Part shown: one piece after another, positions 9,009 to 18,394 of the stretch
Position numbering within the stretch: the stretch's first letter is position 1
How the letters are laid out: each line of letters begins with the position of its first letter
Assembly (NCBI RefSeq): GCF_003591175.1
Contig: NZ_QYYG01000003.1
Coordinates: 62,001-126,000 of the forward strand
Direction: 5' to 3'
Source: Serratia inhibens
GTDB taxonomy: Bacteria > Pseudomonadota > Gammaproteobacteria > Enterobacterales > Enterobacteriaceae
DNA length: 64,000 nt
Made by a program: the position numbers and the translations under genes
The notes under the pieces: model-generated
Seen by the model: the letters and a program-made list of their open reading frames with translations, nothing else
Database searches by the model: none
Told to the model about the DNA's origin: nothing

Positions 9009-10334
9009 TCACTCTTTAGTGATGCGCTTGTAAATCACTGGCGTCGCTTCCGGCGCCTTGTCGCTCAGCACCATAGCGCTGCGTACCGCTTCGGCCGCCT
9101 GCTGCCAACTCTCTTCGTCGTTGGCGTGGATCACCGCCAGCGGCTGCTGGGTATCCACTTTATCGCCCAGGCGCGCCATGCCGGTCAGGCCGACGCTGTA
9201 ATCGATACTGTCGGTCGCGCGGCGACGACCGCCGCCCAGCGATACCACCGCCATGCCCAGCGCACGGGTGTCCATCGCGCTGATAATGCCCTGTTTTTCG
9301 GCGTAAACCGGCTTGCTGAGGGTCGCGGCCGGCAGATAGCTGTCGTAGCGCTCGACGAAATCGGTCGGGCCCTGTTGCGCCGCCACCATGCGGCCAAACA
9401 CTTCTGCCGCTTTGCCATTGTCCAGCACAGCCTGCAGCTTGGCGCGCGCATCGGCGTCGTCTTTCGCCAGGCCGCCGGAAAGCAGCATCTCCACACACAG
9501 CGCCATCGTCACTTCCAGCAGGCGCGGGTTGCGATATTCGCCGGTCAGGAAGCGCACCGCTTCGCGCACTTCCACCGCATTGCCGGCGCTGGAGGCCAGT
9601 ACCTGATTCATGTCGGTCAGCAGTGCGGTGGTTTTACACCCTGCGCCGTTGGCCACGCCAACGATCGCCTGCGCCAGATCGGCCGACAGCGCATAGGTCG
9701 GCATAAAGGCGCCGGAGCCGACTTTAACGTCCATCACCAGCGCATCCAGCCCTTCCGCCAGCTTCTTCGCCAGAATGGAGGCGGTAATCAGCGGAATGGA
9801 ATCTACGGTGGCGGTAATATCGCGGGTGGCGTAGAAACGCTTGTCCGCCGGTGCCAGCGAGCTGGTCTGGCCGATAATCGCCACGCCAACGTCCTGAATA
9901 ATTTTGCGGAAGGCGTTGTCGTCCGGGAAAATGTTAAAGCCCGGGATCGCCTCCAGCTTGTCCAGCGTGCCGCCGGTATGGCCCAAACCACGGCCAGAAA
10001 TCATCGGCACGTAGCCGCCGCAGGCCGCCACCATCGGGCCGAGCATCAGCGAAGTGACATCGCCCACGCCGCCGGTGGAGTGCTTGTCGACCAACGGCCC
10101 ATTCAGCGACAGGCTTTTCCAATCCAGTACGGTGCCGGAATCACGCATCGCCATGGTGAGCGCCACGCGCTCCGGCATGGTCATGTCGTGGAAATAAATG
10201 GTCATCGCCAGCGCGGCGATCTGACCTTCGGAAACCACATTGTCACGGATCCCATTGATGAAAAAGCGGATTTCCGCCTCACTCAACGGCTGACCGTCAC
10301 GTTTTTTACGAATAATTTCTTGTGCCAGGAACAA
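9009..10334 (-). CDS. deoA: Thymidine phosphorylase DeoA
   Basis: A 441-residue enzyme that phosphorolyses thymidine and deoxyuridine. Conserved parts include FINGIRD, the phosphate-binding [13 protein letters not shown] (about residues 84-96), and [14 protein letters not shown]. The start is a TTG codon at 10334-10332, preceded by AGGGGG; the nearby ATG is out of frame. E. coli deoA also begins [14 protein letters not shown], which supports this start. It lies 69 bases downstream of deoC in the operon. Confidence 0.96.
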   Translation of the reverse strand: MFLAQEIIRKKRDGQPLSEAEIRFFINGIRDNVVSEGQIAALAMTIYFHDMTMPERVALTMAMRDSGTVLDWKSLSLNGPLVDKHSTGGVGDVTSLMLGPMVAACGGYVPMISGRGLGHTGGTLDKLEAIPGFNIFPDDNAFRKIIQDVGVAIIGQTSSLAPADKRFYATRDITATVDSIPLITASILAKKLAEGLDALVMDVKVGSGAFMPTYALSADLAQAIVGVANGAGCKTTALLTDMNQVLASSAGNAVEVREAVRFLTGEYRNPRLLEVTMALCVEMLLSGGLAKDDADARAKLQAVLDNGKAAEVFGRMVAAQQGPTDFVERYDSYLPAATLSKPVYAEKQGIISAMDTRALGMAVVSLGGGRRRATDSIDYSVGLTGMARLGDKVDTQQPLAVIHANDEESWQQAAEAVRSAMVLSDKAPEATPVIYKRITKE

Positions 10335-10403
10335 AGCATCCCCCTGATTGAGCTAATGTAGGGTGCGGGCAGGCGCTGCGTCGCGCCTTGCCGACGTTAT
10401 CGA

Positions 10404-11183
10404 TCAGTATCCGCTGCCGGGCGCTGCTGTGCTGTGACCCAGCGTCGTCAGCAGGCTGGCTAACAGGCTGGAGGCGCCGAAACGGAAATGACGCGCGTCG
10501 GCCCAGCCTTCACCCAGAATACGATCGGCAAGTTGCAGATAATGCAGTGCGTCTTCCGCCGTGCGCACGCCGCCGGCCGGTTTGAAGCCCACCGTTTTGG
10601 CGACGCCCAGATCGCGGATCGTCGACATCATCAACTCTGCGCTTTCCAGCGTGGCGTTGACCGGCACTTTACCGGTAGAGGTTTTGATAAAATCGGCACC
10701 GGCGTTAATGGCAATTTCCGACGCTTTACGGATCAGATTGGCCTGCTTCAATTCACCGGTTTCAATAATCACTTTCAGCAGCACGTTGGCCGCCCGGCAG
10801 GCTTGCTTGCACTGCTTCACCAGCTCAAAACCGACCTGCTCATTACCGGCGATCAACGCGCGGTAAGGGAACACCACGTCGACTTCGTCGGCACCATAGG
10901 CGATAGCCGCACGGGTTTCCGCCAGCGCGATGTCGATATCGTCGTTGCCATGCGGAAAGTTGGTGACGGTCGCGATGCGGATGTCCGGTGTCCCTTGCTC
11001 ACGCAGGGCCTTGCGCGCCACCGGAATAAAGCGCGGATAAATGCAGATGGCCGCCGTATGGCCGGCCGGGCTGTTGGCCTGACGACACAGCGCGATCACT
11101 TTTTCATCGGTGTCGTCATCGTTCAGCGTGGTTAAATCCATTAGGGCCAGCGCACGTTGCGCTGCTGCGGTTAATTCGGTCAT
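10404..11183 (-). CDS. deoC: Deoxyribose-phosphate aldolase DeoC
   Basis: A 259-residue class I aldolase that splits deoxyribose 5-phosphate into glyceraldehyde 3-phosphate and acetaldehyde. The Schiff-base lysine lies in KTSTGK; a second catalytic lysine lies in [10 protein letters not shown]. The start at 11183 matches E. coli length exactly (259) and has a GGAGAG ribosome-binding site, while an upstream in-frame ATG at 11270 lacks both. First gene of the deo operon. Confidence 0.97.
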   Translation of the reverse strand: MTELTAAAQRALALMDLTTLNDDDTDEKVIALCRQANSPAGHTAAICIYPRFIPVARKALREQGTPDIRIATVTNFPHGNDDIDIALAETRAAIAYGADEVDVVFPYRALIAGNEQVGFELVKQCKQACRAANVLLKVIIETGELKQANLIRKASEIAINAGADFIKTSTGKVPVNATLESAELMMSTIRDLGVAKTVGFKPAGGVRTAEDALHYLQLADRILGEGWADARHFRFGASSLLASLLTTLGHSTAAPGSGY

Positions 11184-11405
11184 AAAACTCTCCAACTGCG
11201 AACCTGGGTGTTGGCGAGCGGACTTGGTTCCTTGAAGATAGCGCCGGGGAACGGGTTCCCACGGCGGCAACTGAGATCCTTCTCACCGCACTTGGCCCTG
11301 CATATCGTGCAGGGTCAGTAATAGCTATTTGAACACGATCGCCCGGGGCAATTCGCGCTCAGAGTCACACTATATGAAATAACACTGTAACAGGCCGGAA
11401 TTATA

Positions 11406-11421
11406 TGTGAAGAGAATCACA
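11406..11421. promoter_or_regulatory. Consensus CRP-cAMP site upstream of deoC
   Basis: TGTGA-AGAGAA-TCACA matches the core CRP consensus TGTGA-N6-TCACA in every defined position. It lies about 220 bases before the deoC start codon. CRP activation of deo is well established in E. coli, where CytR works with CRP at deoP2, so the role is likely conserved. Confidence 0.75.
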
Positions 11422-11470
11422 AAATAACGCGATATCGTTCACAAATTCGCTAAAGAAACGGATGCAGACA

Positions 11471-11494
11471 ACGGGCACGACATCGCGTGCCCGT
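11471..11494. terminator. Inverted repeat after the nucleoside permease gene
   Basis: A 9-bp perfect stem (ACGGGCACG / CGTGCCCGT, six-base loop) lies 63 bases downstream of the permease stop codon. No T-run follows on the minus strand, so it may only partly terminate, allowing some read-through into deoC. Confidence 0.4.
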
Positions 11495-11556
11495 CTTAGA
11501 GTATAGGCGGTGTCCTGCAATAGGGCCTGGCGCACCATTGCGGAACCTTGCCTGGC

Positions 11557-12834
11557 TTACAGCGCCAAAAAGAACCCGGCGATGGTGGCGCTCATCAGGT
11601 TGGAGAGCGTGCCGGCCGCGACCGCCTTCAGGCCGAAGCGCGCGATATCGTGACGACGGTTCGGTGCCATGCTGCCCAGGCCGCCGAGCAGGATCGCCAC
11701 CGAAGACAGGTTGGCAAAGCCGCACAGCGCAAAAGAGATGATCGCCTTGGTATGCGTCGACAACACCTGCAACCCTTCCGCCGCCACCACGTCGTCCGGG
11801 CGCAAATAGGCGCCGAAGTTCATGTAAGCGACAAATTCGTTGACGATAATCTTCTGGCCGATAAACGAGCCGGCGGTCATCGCCTCATGCCACGGCACGC
11901 CGATCAGGAAGGCGATCGGTGAGAAGACCCAACCGAGCATCAGCTCCAGCGACAGCTGCGGGTAGTCAAACCAGCCGCCGATTCCGCCAAGGATGCCGTT
12001 CAGCAAGGCGATCAGCGCGATAAACGCCAGCAACATGGCGCCGACGTTCAACGCCAGCTGCATGCCGGATGCCGCGCCGGACGCCGCCGCATCGATCACG
12101 TTGGCCGGGCGGTCATCTTCGGCGATCAGTTTTGTCGCATCGTCTTTATCCTGGGTTTTCTCGGTTTCCGGCACCATCAGCTTGGCGAACAGCAGCCCGC
12201 CCGGCGCGGCCATAAACGACGCGGCAATCAGGTATTCCAGCGGTACGCCCATCTGGGCATAGCCGGCCAGCACCGAACCGGCCACCGAGGCCAGGCCACC
12301 GCACATGACGGCGAAAAGTTCTGACTGGGTCATGGTGGCAATATAAGGACGCACCACCAGCGGAGCTTCGGTCTGGCCAACGAAGATATTGGCGGTCGCC
12401 GACAGCGATTCGGTGCGCGAGGTGCCCAACAATTTGTGCAAGCCGCCGCCCAATACGCGGATCACCAGTTGCATGATGCCGAGGTAATACAGCACGGCAA
12501 TCAACGAAGAGAAGAACACGATCACCGGCAGCACGCGCAGAGCGAAAACGAAACCGCCGCCACCGAACACCTCAAACATCTTGTCGGAAACCAGCCCGCC
12601 GAAGATAAACGAAATCCCCTGGTTACCGTAGGCGATCACGTTAGCCACGCCGGCCGACATGCCGCCGAGAATACTGCGGCCTACCGGCACGTACAGCACC
12701 AGCGCGCCAATGGCCACCTGAATGATGAATGCCCAGACAACGGTACGCAATTTAATGGCGCGTCGGTTGCTGGAGAGCAGCACGGCTATGGCGATCAGTG
12801 CCGCCATTCCTACCAGGCTCATGATGAGTTGCAT
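11557..12834 (-). CDS. NupC/NupX-family concentrative nucleoside transporter
   Basis: A 425-residue inner-membrane permease with an N-terminal hydrophobic segment, a long series of membrane spans and the CNT-family signatures [12 protein letters not shown] and [17 protein letters not shown]. The C-terminal half contains [19 protein letters not shown] and [20 protein letters not shown], also conserved in the family. It imports nucleosides with protons or sodium. Start taken at 12834 with an AGGGAT Shine-Dalgarno. Unlike E. coli, where nupC is elsewhere, it lies directly upstream of deoC on the same strand, so uptake and breakdown are linked. The exact orthology (NupC, NupX or PsuT) is not decided. 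Confidence 0.9.
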   Translation of the reverse strand: MQLIMSLVGMAALIAIAVLLSSNRRAIKLRTVVWAFIIQVAIGALVLYVPVGRSILGGMSAGVANVIAYGNQGISFIFGGLVSDKMFEVFGGGGFVFALRVLPVIVFFSSLIAVLYYLGIMQLVIRVLGGGLHKLLGTSRTESLSATANIFVGQTEAPLVVRPYIATMTQSELFAVMCGGLASVAGSVLAGYAQMGVPLEYLIAASFMAAPGGLLFAKLMVPETEKTQDKDDATKLIAEDDRPANVIDAAASGAASGMQLALNVGAMLLAFIALIALLNGILGGIGGWFDYPQLSLELMLGWVFSPIAFLIGVPWHEAMTAGSFIGQKIIVNEFVAYMNFGAYLRPDDVVAAEGLQVLSTHTKAIISFALCGFANLSSVAILLGGLGSMAPNRRHDIARFGLKAVAAGTLSNLMSATIAGFFLAL

Positions 12835-12989
12835 GCAAAGTATCCCTGTTGCGAAAAAGAAATGCATCCCTACCCGGTAGAAACGAGAGGTCCGCAGAAA
12901 AGTGATTTCGGGGTGCGATTATACGGAGCGGGGCCCCCCCCGCACCGATTTATGTCACAAATGTATACAACAGGAAGCAAATGAAAATC

Positions 12990-13017
12990 TTATAACGTGA
13001 CGGAGGTCACGTTATAA
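12990..13017 (-). terminator. Perfect 12-bp hairpin after yjjV
   Basis: TTATAACGTGAC and GTCACGTTATAA form a perfect stem around a four-base loop, 13 bases beyond the yjjV stop. On the minus strand it is followed by GATTTTC, compatible with an intrinsic terminator of the CsbD-like-yjjU-yjjV unit. The AT-rich base of the stem leaves open that it is an operator. Confidence 0.55.
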
Positions 13018-13030
13018 ATGATTTTATCGT

Positions 13031-13807
13031 TCAAAGACTAAACAAAGCGTGGGTGTTGTGTTGCAGGTGGGCGGCAATGTCATCCGGGGATTCCGGGCGC
13101 AGCTGGCACAATATCTGGAACACCTCTGCGGCACGTTCAGGGCGGTTCGGTTGCCCCTGGTAACCGGCCAGCGGCATGTCCGGCGCATCGGTTTCCAGCA
13201 GCAGGGAGGTCAGCGGCAACCGGGCCATCACGCCGCGGGTTTTCTGCGCTCGCTCATAACTGATGGTGCCGCCGACGCCAATGTAATAGCCCAGGCGAAT
13301 AAATGCCTGCGCCTGCGACAGGCTGCCGGCAAAGCCATGGACTACGCCACGGCGCGGCAATGGCACGCGGCGCAGCGCGGCGGCCAGTTGATCGTGCGAA
13401 CGGCGAGAATGCAGGATCACCGGCAAATCATGCTGTTTTGCCAGCTTCAGCTGGGCAATCAACAACCGCTGCTGGCGCTCGAACTGCGGGTTTTCCATGT
13501 ACAGATCGAGCCCTATCTCCCCAACCGCCACCAGCTTCGGCGGCCGGCTGGCCAGAAACCCGGCCAACTGTTCAAGCTGCGGCTCCTGATGCTGGGCAAT
13601 GTACAGCGGATGCAACCCCAACGCGGCATACAGTGGCTGATGATCGCGCGCCAGCTTCAACACCCGCGCAAAACGATCGGCAGTCACCGTCGGCACGATA
13701 ATTCGCCGCACACCCGCTTGTTCGGCCAGTGCCAGGCTCTCGCTCTCATGGTCGCTGAAAGGCGGAAAATCGAAATGACAGTGGGTGTCGGTAAAGTCGT
13801 AACTCAC
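13031..13807 (-). CDS. yjjV: TatD-family metal-dependent hydrolase YjjV
   Basis: A 258-residue TIM-barrel hydrolase; E. coli YjjV is 259. The first metal motif is DTHCHFDFPPF, GEIGLDLY supplies the bridging glutamate, ILHSRRSHDQ and VVHGFAGS supply histidines, and ETDAPDMP the final aspartate. TatD relatives are 3'-5' DNA exonucleases; the substrate of YjjV is not settled. Its start codon overlaps the yjjU stop by four bases (ATGA), so the two are translationally coupled, as in E. coli. Confidence 0.92.
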   Translation of the reverse strand: MSYDFTDTHCHFDFPPFSDHESESLALAEQAGVRRIIVPTVTADRFARVLKLARDHQPLYAALGLHPLYIAQHQEPQLEQLAGFLASRPPKLVAVGEIGLDLYMENPQFERQQRLLIAQLKLAKQHDLPVILHSRRSHDQLAAALRRVPLPRRGVVHGFAGSLSQAQAFIRLGYYIGVGGTISYERAQKTRGVMARLPLTSLLLETDAPDMPLAGYQGQPNRPERAAEVFQILCQLRPESPDDIAAHLQHNTHALFSL

Positions 13808-14925
13808 AACCCGCCCCCCTCGCCCGGTGGCACATCGCCCGGCAGGATAATTTTCGGCGCGATCAGGCTGGCTTCCGGTTGCGCCGCAAGGCCTTGCGGA
13901 TGATTGACATCGGTTATGATCGGTGATGGCATCCTGACATTCTCCGGCTGGAGCAAACGGCGCGACAGCGCTTTTTTCACTTTTATGCCGTCCAGTTCCT
14001 CTTGCTGCATCAGCCAGTGGCCAACGGTCGCCAGGAAGTAGCGCCCACAGCGGCGACCCAGATGATAATCCTGATTCAGCGAGGTCACGCGGCTGCCCAA
14101 CGCACTGCTGGCCAGCGGTTTTGGCGGGAAAATCTCAAAGATGCGCAGCTTGCCCGGCGGTTTCTCAATAAACTGCTGGATGCGGTGATAGCTTTGCTCA
14201 TGGTGTTGCAGGATGCGCACCATCTGCTGCAGGCTGCTTTCGCTCAGCCAGTGCTCCATGCGTTTCATCCACTGCGGCGTGTAATACATCTGAGAAGGCA
14301 CGGTACGAATGACCACAATAGTATCGGCGCCGCGGCGGTAGGCCTCTTCAACGGGGATAGCATCACTGATTCCGCCGTCCTGATAGCTGACGCCGTCCAG
14401 CTCTACGCCCATGCGGTAAAAGCCGGGGATGGCGCTGGAAGCTTTGATCGCCGGCAGCCAACTGGCACGTTGCGCCGGCAGGTAAGTCGGTTCGAAGTCA
14501 TCGCTGCGGCAGGCGCACATCAGGAATTCACGGCCATCGACCAGGTGCTTTTCGGCCACGTCCATCGCCAACGGCAAGTGTTGCGAGGTCGTGTCGACCA
14601 GCCAGTCGAGGTCAATCAGGTGCCCACCGCGCACAAAGCGCAGCGGGTTAAAGAAGTCAGCGGTGGTGGTATAGCGGGTGATGACCCGTCGTGCATAGCC
14701 CATCTGGCCGCAAATAAAGGCCGAGAGGTTTTGCGCGCCGGCAGAAGTGCCGATCATCAGGTCAAAAGGGTTAAAGCGGGCACGCTGAAACTCGTCCAGC
14801 ACACCGGCGGTAAAAATGCCGCGCTGCCCGCCCCCTTCACATACCAACGCCATTTTACCGGGTCGGTACGGCTTATACGCCAGCGGTTCTATATTGCCGA
14901 GCGTGATGGGTATTCTGTATCCCAA
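13804..14925 (-). CDS. yjjU: Patatin-like phospholipase family protein YjjU
   Basis: A 373-residue patatin-like protein. CEGGGQRGIFTAGVLDEF forms the oxyanion-hole segment, GTSAGAQ contains the nucleophilic serine (G-x-S-x-G), and DGGISDAIP the catalytic aspartate. The frame is open to 15015, but the E. coli protein starts MGQRIPVTLGNI; the equivalent here is a TTG codon at 14925 followed by GYRIPITLGNI, with GAGGA seven bases upstream. That ribosome-binding site overlaps the stop codon of the CsbD-like gene. Likely acts on phospholipids or acyl esters; substrate unknown. Confidence 0.88.
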   Translation of the reverse strand: MGYRIPITLGNIEPLAYKPYRPGKMALVCEGGGQRGIFTAGVLDEFQRARFNPFDLMIGTSAGAQNLSAFICGQMGYARRVITRYTTTADFFNPLRFVRGGHLIDLDWLVDTTSQHLPLAMDVAEKHLVDGREFLMCACRSDDFEPTYLPAQRASWLPAIKASSAIPGFYRMGVELDGVSYQDGGISDAIPVEEAYRRGADTIVVIRTVPSQMYYTPQWMKRMEHWLSESSLQQMVRILQHHEQSYHRIQQFIEKPPGKLRIFEIFPPKPLASSALGSRVTSLNQDYHLGRRCGRYFLATVGHWLMQQEELDGIKVKKALSRRLLQPENVRMPSPIITDVNHPQGLAAQPEASLIAPKIILPGDVPPGEGGGL

Positions 14926-14935
14926 CCCAGTATCC

Positions 14936-15121
14936 TCAGTGAGACGTTTTTTCCGAGGATACCTCGTCTTGCTCTCTTCCGTAATCCTCTTGCAGTACGC
15001 CAGAGAGGCAGTCATTGCTGCCCATCAGCCAAATGCAGTCACTGCCGGACCATTCCGCCACGGCCTGACATACCTGCCCCCTCAGCTGTTTCCAGCGTCC
15101 GAGGATGATGTCGCTGTTCAT
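14936..15121 (-). CDS. Divergent CsbD-like small stress protein
   Basis: A 61-residue protein beginning MNSDIILGRWKQLRGQV and ending LQEDYGREQDEVSSEKTSH. These match the two conserved ends of the CsbD/YjbJ family (GxWKQxKGxVKxxWG and GxIQExYGxxKDE), but the middle is divergent and carries three cysteines not usual in the family. Start at 15121 is preceded by GGAGGT. CsbD proteins accumulate under general stress; function unknown. It is the first gene of a unit with yjjU (10-base gap) and yjjV. Confidence 0.75.
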   Translation of the reverse strand: MNSDIILGRWKQLRGQVCQAVAEWSGSDCIWLMGSNDCLSGVLQEDYGREQDEVSSEKTSH

Positions 15122-15177
15122 GACGCACCTCCCTACTGCAAGAAAAGGAATCAAGCTTTGTTACACTTTGAGGGAAG

Positions 15178-15339
15178 CTACGGGCGCCGGCGGCCGGTAA
15201 ACAGGCTGACCAGGAACAGGATAATCCCCACGACAAAGACGATTTTTGCGGCCCAGGCGGCGGTACCCGCCAGCGTCCCAAAACCCAATGCCGCAGCAAT
15301 CAATGCAATGACTAAAAAGATAATGCCCCAACGAAACAT
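15178..15339 (-). CDS. ytjA: DUF1328 small membrane protein YtjA
   Basis: A 53-residue protein almost identical to E. coli YtjA (53 aa): [20 protein letters not shown], then a second hydrophobic stretch [15 protein letters not shown] and a basic end GRRRP. Two membrane helices fill nearly the whole protein. The start at 15339 has AGGAGAG; a longer in-frame reading to 15435 is not supported. Function unknown. It lies between osmY and yjjU as in E. coli, in a group of stress-associated genes. Confidence 0.92.
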   Translation of the reverse strand: MFRWGIIFLVIALIAAALGFGTLAGTAAWAAKIVFVVGIILFLVSLFTGRRRP

Positions 15340-15494
15340 AAGCCTCTCCTTACCATAGTGAAAAAAATCATCACAGCCTGCGTCTTTTTCGGACATCCTC
15401 AGGCTGCGGGTTAATTTCTTTTTTTGGTGGTACATCCCGGGTTGACCTCACGGCCAACCCGGGATCTCGTGCTTGTTGTTACGCGTACTAAGAA

Positions 15495-16109
15495 TTATGG
15501 CTTAACGACCAGGTCGTTCTTGACGCTTTTCACGCCGTCGATAGCCTTGGCGATACTCTCTGCGCGTTCAGCCTGCGCCTGGGTTTTCACTTCGCCGGAA
15601 AGCTGCACCACACCGTCGGTGGTCTCTACTTTCACGTTGCGCGAAGGCACGATGTCATCGGCCAGCAGTTTGGCTTTCAGTTCGCTGGTGGTTGCGGTGT
15701 CACCGGCGTAAGCCTTCATCGACTGTTTGGCTTCATCTTTCACGTGCAGCTTGTCGCTGACGGATTTCACGCCTTCCACCTTACCGGCCACTTCGACCGC
15801 GTGCTCGGCCTGCGCCTGGCTGCCGACAAAACCGCTCAGGGTCACGGTGCCTTTTTCCGTTTTCACCGAGATGTCGGTGCTTTTGATGGTTTTATCGTCG
15901 ACCAGCGCACCTTTAACTTTAGCCGTTGTTGCGCTGTCATCCATGTAACCGTCAACTTTTTTCATGGAGCTATCGATTTTGGCACCCGCGCTATCAGCGG
16001 CACTTGACGCTTTATTGAGCAGCGTATCTTCAGCCAGCGCGCTGCCACTAACCAGTACGGAACCCAAAACAACAGCCATCAGTGATTGTGCAAATTTGGT
16101 ATTTTTCAT
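15495..16109 (-). CDS. osmY: Osmotically inducible periplasmic protein OsmY
   Basis: A 204-residue exported protein with signal peptide [26 protein letters not shown] and two BON domains (about residues 57-125 and 135-204), each with a glycine-rich VTLSGFV / VQLSGEV core. E. coli OsmY is 201 residues, sigma-S dependent and acts as a periplasmic chaperone. Start at 16109 is chosen for the signal peptide and AGGAAGAG ribosome-binding site; the frame opens farther upstream without a signal sequence. Confidence 0.95.
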   Translation of the reverse strand: MKNTKFAQSLMAVVLGSVLVSGSALAEDTLLNKASSAADSAGAKIDSSMKKVDGYMDDSATTAKVKGALVDDKTIKSTDISVKTEKGTVTLSGFVGSQAQAEHAVEVAGKVEGVKSVSDKLHVKDEAKQSMKAYAGDTATTSELKAKLLADDIVPSRNVKVETTDGVVQLSGEVKTQAQAERAESIAKAIDGVKSVKNDLVVKP

Positions 16110-16639
16110 CGATCTCTTCCTTTGGTTGCGGATCCAAATGATTGCGGATCCTTCAGCCGCCATGATGCGGCCCACTCAGTAAATACTTCACGATTTCTAT
16201 ACGATCAAAGATTCACGCTAAAACGATTACTGTCACACAAGGATTATTGCAACAGCTGTGCCAACCTTAAAATAAACTTAAAAATCAATAACAAATAAAA
16301 AATAGCTCATTATTTAACCCAAAAACCGTCGCCGTTCAGCGACAATGATAACGAGTAAAAACAATATTTTAGCTATCTCATTGATTCTTAATAGAACGAC
16401 CCGTCTCCAATTGGCAACACTGCCGAACAACTCTCTATCTATAAAGTAAAAAGCAGTGAATTACGCTTAATGGATACGCCATCCCCTGTTAAATATAGAC
16501 TATAGGGCGGAAAACGCAGGGAATACCGGTGAAACCCTGGCGGTAGCGGGATAAAAGAACTGATGAGGGAGATTTATTAATTAGCAGAATGTGGTGCGGC
16601 AACATAACACAGGGCGCCCTAAGGCGCCCTGCTGTTCTA
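16110..16639. other. Long AT-rich gap between osmY and prfC
   Basis: This 530-base stretch has no credible gene on either strand. It is clearly more AT-rich than its surroundings and should hold the osmY promoter at its left end, though I could not fix a sigma-S -10 element. The right end carries the prfC terminator hairpin. No known regulatory RNA was recognised. Confidence 0.6.
16610..16631 (-). terminator. Hairpin after prfC
   Basis: A 9-bp perfect stem (CAGGGCGCC / GGCGCCCTG) with a four-base loop sits nine bases after the prfC stop codon. The following bases on the minus strand are TGTTATG, not a pure T-run. A terminator is likely given its position. Confidence 0.65.
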
Positions 16640-18229
16640 TCAGTGTTCGCGCGTTTTGCGGAACACCACTTCCGGGTAACGTTCCTGTGTGATATTCAGG
16701 TTAACCATGGTTGGCGCGATGTACGACAGATTGTCGCCGCCGTCCAACGCCAGGTTAAGCTCACACTTGCGCTTGAACTCTTCGAATTTTTTCACGTCAC
16801 TGCACTCAACCCAACGGGCAGTCGAGACGTTGACCGACTCGTACAAGGCTTCCACGTTGTATTCGCTTTTCAAGCGTGCAACCACCACCTCGAACTGCAG
16901 CACACCGACCGCACCAACGATCAGATCGTTGTTGGCTATCGGCCGGAACACCTGCACCGCCCCTTCTTCGGACAGTTGCACCAGGCCTTTCAGCAGCTGT
17001 TTTTGCTTCAGCGGATCGCGCAGACGAATGCGGCGGAACAGCTCCGGCGCGAAGTTCGGAATACCGGTGAACTTCATGTCTTCACCCTGGGTGAAGGTAT
17101 CGCCGATCTGAATGGTGCCGTGGTTGTGCAAACCAATGATATCGCCCGGATAGGCTTCTTCCACGTGCGAACGGTCACCCGCCATAAAGGTCAGGGCGTC
17201 GGAGATCACCACATCTTTACCGGTGCGCACCTGACGCAACTTCATGCCTTTCTCGTAGCGGCCTGAAACCACACGCATAAAGGCCACGCGGTCACGGTGT
17301 TTAGGATCCATGTTGGCCTGGATCTTGAACACGAAGCCGGTGAATTTATCTTCCGCCGCCACCACTTCACGGGTGCTGCTTTTACGCGACATCGGTGCCG
17401 GTGCCCAGGCCACCAGGCCGTCGAGCATGTGGTCCACGCCGAAGTTGCCCAAAGCGGTACCGAAGAATACCGGCGTCAAATCACCGCTCATGAAAGCTTC
17501 GTGATCGAACTCGTGGGAGGCCCCCTTCACCAGCTCCAGCTCTTCACGCAACTGCGCGGCCAGATCTTCGCCTACCGCGACGTCCAGTTCCGGGTTGTCC
17601 AACCCTTTGACGATGCGCACGTCCTGAATGGTGTGGCCTTTGCCGCTCTGGTAAAGGTAGGTTTCATCCTTGTACAGATGATAAACCCCTTTAAACAGCT
17701 TGCCGCAGCCGATAGGCCAGGTGATTGGCGAGCAAGCGATTTTCAGCTCACGCTCAACCTCATCCATCACTTCCATAGGATCGCGAATATCGCGGTCCAA
17801 TTTGTTCATAAAGGTCAGGATCGGCGTGTCGCGCAGACGGGTGACTTCCATCAGCTTGCGGGTACGATCCTCAACGCCTTTCGCGGCGTCAATCACCATC
17901 AGACAGCAGTCAACGGCAGTCAGGGTGCGGTAGGTATCTTCGGAGAAGTCTTCGTGCCCAGGGGTGTCCAGCAGGTTAACCAGGCACTCGCGGTACGGGA
18001 ACTGCATTACCGAGGTGGTGATCGAGATACCACGCTGCTTTTCCATCTCCATCCAGTCGGATTTCGCGTGCTGGTTCGAGCCGCGACCTTTTACCGTACC
18101 GGCGGTCTGGATAGCCTGTCCGAACAGCAATACCTTTTCGGTGATGGTGGTTTTACCGGCATCGGGGTGCGAGATGATGGCGAAAGTTCTTCTTTTCGAG
18201 ACTTCGCGGGCAAATTCACTAGGAGACAT
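16640..18229 (-). CDS. prfC: Peptide chain release factor 3
   Basis: A 529-residue translational GTPase, the same length as E. coli RF3. The G1 motif is [10 protein letters not shown]3 is [14 protein letters not shown] and G4 is NKLD; an EF-Tu-like second domain and an RF3-specific C-terminus follow. It removes RF1/RF2 from the ribosome after peptide release. The gene is followed by osmY. In E. coli yjjG and rimI lie upstream; here hipBA occupies that place. Confidence 0.98.
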   Translation of the reverse strand: MSPSEFAREVSKRRTFAIISHPDAGKTTITEKVLLFGQAIQTAGTVKGRGSNQHAKSDWMEMEKQRGISITTSVMQFPYRECLVNLLDTPGHEDFSEDTYRTLTAVDCCLMVIDAAKGVEDRTRKLMEVTRLRDTPILTFMNKLDRDIRDPMEVMDEVERELKIACSPITWPIGCGKLFKGVYHLYKDETYLYQSGKGHTIQDVRIVKGLDNPELDVAVGEDLAAQLREELELVKGASHEFDHEAFMSGDLTPVFFGTALGNFGVDHMLDGLVAWAPAPMSRKSSTREVVAAEDKFTGFVFKIQANMDPKHRDRVAFMRVVSGRYEKGMKLRQVRTGKDVVISDALTFMAGDRSHVEEAYPGDIIGLHNHGTIQIGDTFTQGEDMKFTGIPNFAPELFRRIRLRDPLKQKQLLKGLVQLSEEGAVQVFRPIANNDLIVGAVGVLQFEVVVARLKSEYNVEALYESVNVSTARWVECSDVKKFEEFKRKCELNLALDGGDNLSYIAPTMVNLNITQERYPEVVFRKTREH

Positions 18230-18394
18230 GTTTTTCAGATTCTACGGTTAGTCCGCCCTGCGACATCATCAGAACGCGCCGCGCACGGCGCCAGGCAAAG
18301 CGGTAAATAAAAGATAATAGCCGGGCATTTTCGCTGATTTGTCAACCGGTGACAATCAATGCTTTTCCCGGCGAGGGAATAACCTTGTTTGTCA

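Larger units (their letters stand above)
11184..11556 (-). promoter_or_regulatory. Non-coding deo promoter region
   Basis: This 373-base gap between the nucleoside permease gene and deoC holds no credible gene. It contains the strong CRP site at 11406-11421 and an inverted repeat at 11471-11494. Both E. coli-type deo promoters are CRP/CytR/DeoR controlled; I could not recognise a convincing DeoR palindrome or CytR octamer pair here. Confidence 0.6.

Noticed and set aside
12934-12941. Run of eight C upstream of the nucleoside permease gene as a phase-variation tract
   Set aside because: It is short, lies outside the coding region and within a GC palindrome; no evidence of variation can be seen from one sequence.
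16110-16639. Small RNA in the osmY-prfC gap
   Set aside because: No clear promoter-terminator pair and no known RNA recognised; the only hairpin fits the prfC terminator.
18339-18355. TTGTCA-ACCGG-TGACAA palindrome between hipA and prfC
   Set aside because: Six-base arms only and no partner regulator or repeat copy; could be chance.
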